Source: a bacterium
GTDB lineage: Bacteria; Verrucomicrobiota; Verrucomicrobiia; Limisphaerales; UBA11358
Length of the DNA: 39,837 bases
Assembly (NCBI GenBank): GCA_021780375.1
Contig: JAJXYT010000084.1
Location: 1 to 39,837 of the forward strand
Reading direction: 5' to 3'
The notes below the pieces were generated by a model. The model saw only the letters and a list, made by a program, of their open reading frames with translations, was not told the origin of the DNA and made no database searches. Positions within the stretch are counted from its first letter, which is position 1. Every line of letters begins with the position of its first letter. This document shows, piece after piece, positions 1-6,206 of the stretch. A program made the translations under genes and the position numbers.

Positions 1-1470
1 GCCCATCGAGCCCAGCCCGCCGCTGGTAATGAACTGGCGCGGGTGTTCATACTTGAACCACTGGCCGGCCCACATTTGATGCTGGCCCACGCCGGTGGTG
101 ATGAGGGCATCACCCTTGGTCAGTTCGTAGAGCGCCTCGACCACCATCTGTTGGAGGATAATCTGGTCTTGCTGGCCTTTAAGATGGTCCTTCATGTGAT
201 CGCTGGTGGCGATTTCATGCGTGATGGTGTAAGCGAACGGCGCCTTCTGTTTCCACTCGCCAATTTGCTCCAGCCAGGCCGTGTGTTTCTTGTTCAGCGG
301 GCGCTGAGCGAGCATGGCATTGAGCCGCACCAGCGCATCTTTGATGTCACCGACCACGGCCAGGTTGGCGCGGCGATTCTTGTTCAACTCGGATGCGTCA
401 ATGTCCACATGCACAATCGTGCCGTGCTTGCAGAATTCCTCGAACTTGCCGGTCACGCGGTCGTCGAACCGCACGCCGAACGCCAGCAGCAGATCCGCGC
501 CGTCCTTGAGCTTCACCATCGGATCGTTGAACGATTTGCGGTGCGCATATTCGCCGTTGACGGCCCAATTGGCAAACGCCGCGCCGTGCATGCCCAGCCA
601 GCGCAACGACAGCGGGTGCGTCTCGGGAAAACCGCCGATGCCCATGAGGGTGGTCGTGACCGGAATGTTCGTTGCCTCGGCGAATTTCTTGAGCTCCGCC
701 GCCGCGCCGCTGCTGATGATGCCGCCGCCGCAATAAATCACCGGGCGCTCGGCCTTCTCAATCAGGCCCATGATTTCGTTCAACGCCAGGTCGTCGGCGC
801 GCAAATCCGGCTGCGTGTAACCGGGCAGACCTTTTTTGATCTGCGCCAGCGTCGGCCATACCGGCTGGGTTTTGGCCTGCTGGATGTTTTTCGGCACGTC
901 AATCACCACCGGGCCGGGCCGGCCGGTTTGCGCGATATAAAACGCTTCCTTGATGATGCGCGGAATATCGTTCACGTCGGTGATGAGATAGCTGTGCTTC
1001 ACGATGGGCAGCGTCACGCCGATGATGTCGGTTTCCTGGAACGCGCCGCGACCGATCATGTTTTGATTGACCTGGCCGGTGATGGCGATGAGCGGGCAGG
1101 AATCCAGGTAGGCATCGGCAATGGCGGTGACCAGATTGGTCGCGCCGGGACCGCTGGTGCCCATGCACACGCCGGCCTTGCCGGTCGCCCGGCCGTAACC
1201 TTCCGCCGCGAAACTGCCGCCCTGCTCGTGCCGCGGCAGAATGGTGCGGATTTTGGATTTGGTCAGCGACTGGTGGATTTCCATGCTCGCGCCGCCGGGA
1301 TAGGCAAAAATGACCTCCACGCCCTCACGTTCAAGGGCTTCGACGAGGATGTCGCGGCCAAACATGGCCGCGCCGACCTCGGCGCGCGTGGCGGAGGCGG
1401 GTTTTTTTTCCAGTGGCGCCGAAGCCGCTTTGGCGGCGGCGGATCCAGCGATTTCAGTTGTTTTGCTCAT
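1..1470 (-). CDS. ilvB: acetolactate synthase large subunit, 3' end beyond left window edge
   Basis: Reverse-strand translation from ATG at 1470: [70 protein letters not shown]...[55 protein letters not shown]; ThDP-enzyme motifs typical of IlvB. Not in the ORF track because it runs off the edge. Confidence 0.95.
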   Translation of the reverse strand, partial: [490 protein letters not shown]

Positions 1471-1475
1471 AGGCT

Positions 1476-1572
1476 TTGGCGATCAAGAGTAAGATTATGA
1501 TTACGATTAAGAATCAGGCCGGAATTTTGACCCTTCTTAATCTTAATCTTTTTCTTAATCTTAATCATCGTA
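1476..1572. repeat. imperfect inverted repeat built of GATTAAG/CTTAATC-like units
   Basis: gagtaagattatgattacgattaagaa ... cttcttaatcttaatctttttcttaatcttaatcatcg between the attenuator and the ilvB start. Confidence 0.6.
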
Positions 1573-1604
1573 TTTTTGGTTGTGGCCGGTGGCGCGGATT
1601 GAAC

Positions 1605-1636
1605 GAAAAACCCACGACCGTTTCCAGCCGTGGGTT
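1605..1636 (-). terminator. intrinsic terminator / attenuator between leader peptide and ilvB
   Basis: Minus strand AACCCACG-gctggaaacggt-CGTGGGTTTTT: 8-bp stem with T-run, 21 nt after the leader-peptide stop and upstream of the ilvB ATG. Confidence 0.8.
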
Positions 1637-1657
1637 CTTGTTAAAACTTGGTTGCGT

Positions 1658-1729
1658 TCAACAAGCGCCAACGGCGTCGGCGACTACGACGACGACCACA
1701 TTGACCACTTGCAGAACGTTTTTCAACAT
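1658..1729 (-). CDS. putative ilv leader peptide MLKNVLQVVNVVVVVVADAVGAC (23 aa, 10 Val, 2 Leu)
   Basis: ATG TTG AAA AAC GTT CTG CAA GTG GTC AAT GTG GTC GTC GTC GTA GTC GCC GAC GCC GTT GGC GCT TGT TGA read on the minus strand; six consecutive Val codons directly upstream of a terminator and ilvB. Confidence 0.82.
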   Translation of the reverse strand: MLKNVLQVVNVVVVVVADAVGAC

Positions 1730-1738
1730 TACCGGCTC

Positions 1739-1766
1739 AGTTTACAGGAGTTATCGGCAGAGTCAA
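1739..1766 (-). promoter_or_regulatory. putative sigma70-type promoter for the ilv leader
   Basis: Minus strand TTGACT (1766-1761) - 16 nt - TAAACT (1744-1739), about 9 nt before the leader ATG. Confidence 0.55.
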
Positions 1767-1850
1767 GCCCTGTTTTTAGCCAATTTTAACCCCTTTTTTG
1801 CCCTCGCACGCCGAAACCGTGGAGCGGCAAGGTTAATCAGGGAGGCGGAT

Positions 1851-1880
1851 AAAAAAAGCCGCGGAGAAGTTCCGCGGCCT
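1851..1880 (-). terminator. intrinsic terminator after rplI
   Basis: Minus strand GCCGCGGAActtcTCCGCGGCTTTTTTT, directly downstream of the rplI stop. Confidence 0.85.
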
Positions 1881-1907
1881 GCTAAAAACAAACTGTCCGC
1901 CGGTGGA

Positions 1908-2642
1908 TTACTCGGCTTTCTTTTCCTTCTTTTCGGCCTTGGGCGCCTTGGCGGCTTTTTCCGGTTTTTCACCTTTTTCCGCCCGGACATGTTTCTCCAC
2001 AGGCTTCTTCTCTTTGGGTTTGGATTCAGCCGCTTCGATTTTTTCAGCCTTTTCGGGCTTGGCCGCTTTTTCGCCCCTGGCCTCCCGTCTGACGAAACCG
2101 CGTTTTTCCGTCCTGGGCATTCTGCCTTCCTCAGCCCTGGCTTCGGCGGGCGCCGCCGCGGCCGCCATTTCCGGAGCGGGCGCCGCCGGCGTGGTGCTCT
2201 CGACCCGGACTTTGAGCGTGCCTTTGACTTCGGCGTGAAGGTTCAATTCCACTTCATGGTCACCCACCGCGCGGATCGGGTGTTCGAGATGAATCTTCTT
2301 CTTGTCGAGCGAGATGTCGAACTGATGCTTCAATTCATCGGCAATCATGCCGACGGTCACCGAGCCGAACATCTTGCCGTCTTCGCCCGCCTTGACCTTG
2401 ATGACGCAGATGAGCCTGGAGAGCGCCTTGGAAAGTTCGGCCATGGTGTTGAACTCGTGGGCTTCGCGTTCGGCGCGGCGTTGGCGCAAGGCCTCGATCT
2501 GGCGTTTGTTGGCCTGCGTGAGGGGAATGGCCAGCCGCTGCGGGAACAGAAAGTTGCGCGCGTAACCGGCGGCGACCTTCACCTGATCGGACTCGGCCCC
2601 GAGGCTGACGATGTTGTGCGTGAGAATGACTTCAGTCTTCAT
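1908..2642 (-). CDS. rplI: 50S ribosomal protein L9 with long charged Lys/Glu/Ala-rich C-terminal extension
   Basis: MKTEVILTHNIVSLGAESDQVKVAAGYARNFLFPQRLAIPLT is L9-like; about 95 extra residues of KPEKAEK-type sequence follow. Confidence 0.93.
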   Translation of the reverse strand: MKTEVILTHNIVSLGAESDQVKVAAGYARNFLFPQRLAIPLTQANKRQIEALRQRRAEREAHEFNTMAELSKALSRLICVIKVKAGEDGKMFGSVTVGMIADELKHQFDISLDKKKIHLEHPIRAVGDHEVELNLHAEVKGTLKVRVESTTPAAPAPEMAAAAAPAEARAEEGRMPRTEKRGFVRREARGEKAAKPEKAEKIEAAESKPKEKKPVEKHVRAEKGEKPEKAAKAPKAEKKEKKAE

Positions 2643-2717
2643 AAAAAAAGTGATGCGTGAAACGTGAAACGTGATTTGTGAATCGATCGGCGCTCGCCGA
2701 AAATCAAATGTCCTTCA

Positions 2718-3167
2718 TTAGAACGGAACGTCGTCGTGTTCGGGCGGCGCTTCGGCATCAGCCGGTTGAGGCGCAGACGCGGCTGCCGGACTGGGCCGCG
2801 ATGCCGAAGGTGCGCCGCTGCCTTCGCCGCCCGCCGGGCTGCCGAGAAATTGAACGGATTCGGCGACGACACCCAAGCGGCTGCGTTTCTGGCCGGTTTG
2901 TTTGTCATCCCACTGATCCAACCGCAAACGTCCTTCGACGAGCAGGGGACGGCCTTTGCGCATGTATTGGCCAACATTTTCCGCGGTGCGACCAAAAACA
3001 TCCACATCCACAAAAGTGACTTCTTCTTTCTTTTCCCCGGTTTCTGTCGTCCAGTAACGATTGATTGCCAACCCGATTTTGGCAATCGCCGTGCCCTTGG
3101 GCGTATAGCGCAGTTCGGGGTCGCGGGTGAGGTTGCCGACAAGGATGACTTTGTTAAAGCTAGCCAT
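2718..3167 (-). CDS. ssb: single-stranded DNA-binding protein
   Basis: MASFNKVILVGNLTRDPELRYTPKGTAIAKIGLAINRYW; acidic C-terminal tip ...EHDDVPF. Confidence 0.95.
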   Translation of the reverse strand: MASFNKVILVGNLTRDPELRYTPKGTAIAKIGLAINRYWTTETGEKKEEVTFVDVDVFGRTAENVGQYMRKGRPLLVEGRLRLDQWDDKQTGQKRSRLGVVAESVQFLGSPAGGEGSGAPSASRPSPAAASAPQPADAEAPPEHDDVPF

Positions 3168-3188
3168 AAGGCCTCCGGGGTTAAGGGT

Positions 3189-3494
3189 TTATTTCGCTGG
3201 TTTCGGCTCGGGCGAGTGCGTAAAGAAAGCGCGGAAAACTTCGCCGTTCAACGCCAGTTTCGTCCGCAATTGCGTGACTGTGGCCGGCGTGCCCGTGAAA
3301 ATCACATTCGCGTAAAATCCGGCGGTGTGTTTCTTGTCGGCCACGCGCGCAAAACTCTTCCGGTCCATCTTTTGCACCGTTTCCACTTTGCCGCCCGCCG
3401 CGGTGATTTCGGAGGAAATCTTGTCGAGGGCGTCTTTGACGCCTTCTTCCCGTCCCGCCGTATTCAGGATGAACAGACCTTCGTATCGTTTCAT
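3189..3494 (-). CDS. rpsF: 30S ribosomal protein S6
   Basis: MKRYEGLFILNTAGREEGVKDALDKISSEITAAGGKV; S6-like and adjacent to ssb. Confidence 0.88.
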   Translation of the reverse strand: MKRYEGLFILNTAGREEGVKDALDKISSEITAAGGKVETVQKMDRKSFARVADKKHTAGFYANVIFTGTPATVTQLRTKLALNGEVFRAFFTHSPEPKPAK

Positions 3495-3505
3495 TGTTGT
3501 GATTC

Positions 3506-3587
3506 GTTAAATGAGTAACTCGTTAAATCAGTTAAATGGGTTTGGCCCGACCTCGCATTTAACCAGTTAACCAGTTGCTCATTCAAC
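3506..3587. repeat. imperfect inverted repeat of GTTAAAT/ATTTAAC units between pth and rpsF
   Basis: Left arm gttaaatgagtaactcgttaaatcagttaaatg (3506-3538); right arm catttaaccagttaaccagttgctcattcaac (3556-3587). Confidence 0.65.
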
Positions 3588-4164
3588 CATCTAACTTTCC
3601 ATTCAATTGCATTGCTTTTTGTACCCCGTCGCTCAACCAGCATTCCGTCTGGCCGGCCGCCCGCTCCAGAACTTTTTCCACCAGCGCCGCTTCCGTCCGG
3701 TCAAACCGGCCGAGCACGTAATCCGTGATCTCCCGCGCGCCGTCCCGGCGCCCGATGCCGAGCCGCAGCCGCGCGAATTCGCGCGAACCCAGATGCTGCT
3801 CGATGGATTCCAGCCCGTGATGGCCGCCGCTGCTGCCACCCGCCCGCAACCGAATCTCACCCAGCGGCAAATCCGCGTCGTCCACGCCTACCAGAACCCG
3901 CGTCCGCGGCAACCGGTAAAAATTCATCAATGCCCCCACCGTTTCGCCGCTGGCATTCATGAATGTCTGCGGCTGGCACAACAAAACACGGCGGCCATGG
4001 CGTTCCGCGCGGGCCAGGCGCGCGTTGAACCTGCGTTCGTTCTTCCACTCCGCCCGCCAGCTTGTCGCCAGTTTTTCGACCAGCAAAAAGCCGGCGTTGT
4101 GGCGCGTCTTCGTGTATTCCGCGCCCGGATTGCCCAGGCCCACGATGAGATGCAATGACTCCAT
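3583..4164 (-). CDS. pth: peptidyl-tRNA hydrolase
   Basis: MESLHLIVGLGNPGAEYTKTRHNAGFLLVEKLA...PQTFMNASGETV...GVDDADLPLGEIRLRAGGSSGGHHGLESI. Confidence 0.95.
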   Translation of the reverse strand: MESLHLIVGLGNPGAEYTKTRHNAGFLLVEKLATSWRAEWKNERRFNARLARAERHGRRVLLCQPQTFMNASGETVGALMNFYRLPRTRVLVGVDDADLPLGEIRLRAGGSSGGHHGLESIEQHLGSREFARLRLGIGRRDGAREITDYVLGRFDRTEAALVEKVLERAAGQTECWLSDGVQKAMQLNGKLDG

Positions 4165-4206
4165 GCGCGGCGCGGGCGCGGTGATCCTCGCGGATCACCC
4201 GCAAAA

Positions 4207-5007
4207 TTATTTCTTTTTCTCCGCCGGCTTTTTCTCGCCGGCTTTGTCGGCAGCCTTTTCCGCCGCCGCTGCCGCGCCTTTCTCGGCGCCTTTGGCGGGG
4301 ACTCTTTCGCCGGGTTTGGCGCCCTTTTCGCCCTTGGCCGGAGCTTCGCCCTCTTCGCCTTCTTCCTTCTTTTCCTTGATCATCTCGACATCGCCTGCCG
4401 CCACCGCCTCGGTGGTGGTCGCCGCTGCTTCTTCCTCTTCCGCGCGTGGTATCGCCACGGTCACGACCGGGTTGTTCTTGTCGCCAATGATTTCCACACC
4501 CGCAGGGGCCGGGATTTCGCCAAGATGAACGGCCTTGCCGAGTTCCAGATGGCTGACATCAATCACGATCTGCTCCGGCAAATCCTTGGGCAGGGCCCGG
4601 ACTTTGAGCTTGAACAAAATGTGTTCGAGCACGCCGCCACCGGTCTTCACGCCGGCGGCTTCACCGACGGTCTCCAGCGGCACCTGAACGACGACCTTTT
4701 CGTTTTCGGCGACTTCATGAAAATCCACATGCAGGACCTTCCCATCGAGCGGGTGATGCTGGACTTCCTGGACCAGCGCGAGGCGCCTGGCGCGCGCGTC
4801 GTTTTCCACAGACAAATCCACCAGCATATTTTCCGACGCGGAATGATGGATGAGGTCGCTGATTTCCTTCGCGTTGATTTCGAGGTTTTGCGGCTTGGCC
4901 TGATGGCCGTAAATGACCGCCGGCACGCGACCCGTGTCGCGCAATTTCTTGACTCCACCCCGCCGCATCTGCGTCCGGGGATACGCTTTCAATGGCACCG
5001 ATTTCAT
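4207..5007 (-). CDS. rplY: 50S ribosomal protein L25/general stress protein Ctc with charged low-complexity C-terminus
   Basis: MKSVPLKAYPRTQMRRGGVKKLRDTGRVPAVIYGHQAKPQNLEINAKEISDLIHHSASENMLVDLSVEN; L25/TL5/Ctc pattern, tail rich in E/K/A. Confidence 0.9.
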   Translation of the reverse strand: MKSVPLKAYPRTQMRRGGVKKLRDTGRVPAVIYGHQAKPQNLEINAKEISDLIHHSASENMLVDLSVENDARARRLALVQEVQHHPLDGKVLHVDFHEVAENEKVVVQVPLETVGEAAGVKTGGGVLEHILFKLKVRALPKDLPEQIVIDVSHLELGKAVHLGEIPAPAGVEIIGDKNNPVVTVAIPRAEEEEAAATTTEAVAAGDVEMIKEKKEEGEEGEAPAKGEKGAKPGERVPAKGAEKGAAAAAEKAADKAGEKKPAEKKK

Positions 5008-5031
5008 GCTAAAAAATGTTTTCCGGCCGGC

Positions 5032-5976
5032 TCAACTTGTGCGCCCGCCTTTGAATTCAAAGAGCGAGTTCACCGACGAATTGCTGTTAATCCGCTTGAT
5101 GGCTTCGCCCAAAAGCCCCGCCACCGACAGCGTCGTTATTTTTACACCGTCAATTGCGGGGCGTTGGACTGTATCAGTTGTAATCAATTCGTCAATGGCT
5201 GATTTTCGCAATCGGTCAATGCCGACATTATTGAGAATGGCATGGGAAACACAGGCCAGAATCTGTTTGGCGCCTTTTTTCTTCAATAACGCCGCCGCCG
5301 CCGTCAAGGTGCCCGCCGTTTCCGTCAAATCGTCCACCAACAGGATGTTTTTGCCGCGAATTTCACCGATCACGGCCATGGATTCCACTTCCGTGGCGCT
5401 TTTGCGCCGCTTGGCCACGATGGCCAGCCCCGATTCGAGCACCTGCGAATAGGCGTGCGCCATTTTCAGGCCACCCACGTCCGGGCTGACGACCACGAGG
5501 TCGGGCAGCTTTTTCTTCTTCAAATACTCGTACATGACCGGCGCGGCATAGAGATGATCCACCGGGATATCGAAAAAACCCTGAATTTGCTGCGCGTGCA
5601 AGTCCACGGTGAGAATGCGGTTGACACCCGCCGCCACCAGCAGGTTGGCGATGAGCTTGGCGGTGATGGGCACGCGCGGCTGGTCCTTGCGGTCCTGGCG
5701 GGCATAACCGTAAAACGGCAGCACGGCGGTGATGCGCGACGCGCTGGCCCGGCGCAACGCGTCAATCATGATGAACAACTCCATCAAATTGTGGTTGGTG
5801 GGCGGCGACGTCGGCTGGACCACGAACACGTCCTCGCCGCGCACGTTCTCCTCGATTTTGATGAACGTCTCGCCGTCAGGAAACGGTTGGATGGAGCACT
5901 TGCCCAATTCCATGCTGATGGATTTGCAGATCGCACGAGCCAAAGGCTCGTTGGCGGTGCCGCTGAAAACTTTCAC
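5032..5976 (-). CDS. prs: ribose-phosphate pyrophosphokinase
   Basis: MKVFSGTANEPLARAICKSISMELGKCSIQPFPDGETFIKIEENVRGEDVFVVQPTSPPTNHNLMELFIMIDALRRASASRITAVLPFYGYARQDRK. Confidence 0.96.
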   Translation of the reverse strand: MKVFSGTANEPLARAICKSISMELGKCSIQPFPDGETFIKIEENVRGEDVFVVQPTSPPTNHNLMELFIMIDALRRASASRITAVLPFYGYARQDRKDQPRVPITAKLIANLLVAAGVNRILTVDLHAQQIQGFFDIPVDHLYAAPVMYEYLKKKKLPDLVVVSPDVGGLKMAHAYSQVLESGLAIVAKRRKSATEVESMAVIGEIRGKNILLVDDLTETAGTLTAAAALLKKKGAKQILACVSHAILNNVGIDRLRKSAIDELITTDTVQRPAIDGVKITTLSVAGLLGEAIKRINSNSSVNSLFEFKGGRTS

Positions 5977-6004
5977 AAATTAATGGTCTTTCAGGTTAAA
6001 ATGG

Positions 6005-6025
6005 AAAAACCGCCGCGGTCGGCGG
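6005..6025 (-). terminator. putative terminator hairpin in the prs 5' leader
   Basis: Minus strand CCGCCG-accg-CGGCGG-TTTTT ending 29 nt before the prs ATG. Confidence 0.6.
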
Positions 6026-6070
6026 ATGAAAACGCGACCTGACTGTAACAGTGAACGAACCCGGTGCAAG

Positions 6071-6098
6071 CTGAAATTGGTTACCTGAAATTGGATAC
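6071..6098. repeat. 14-bp tandem repeat in the prs/DUF2330 divergent spacer
   Basis: CTGAAATTGGTTAC then CTGAAATTGGATAC, 13/14 identical. Confidence 0.7.
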
Positions 6099-6206
6099 TG
6101 TTGGGGCGCGTCTGAAAACTCCTTGTCAGGGGTCCCTCGCAGGAGTATTTCCCTGTCAATTCCGTCTGCTTCAGATGTGTGGCAAAATCACAATGCTGAA
6201 TTGTCT

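Noticed and set aside
43-1500. 485-aa plus-strand ORF opposite ilvB
   Set aside because: Antisense open frame in GC-rich DNA; the minus strand encodes clear IlvB. The same reasoning applies to other long antisense ORFs (19588-21264 minus, 24836-26011 minus, 26735-27997 minus, 28201-29649 minus, 8612-9310 minus, 34315-35214 plus).
1476-2660. 394-aa plus-strand ORF
   Set aside because: Antisense to rplI and the ilv leader region; low-complexity translation is the complement of the Lys/Glu-rich L9 tail.
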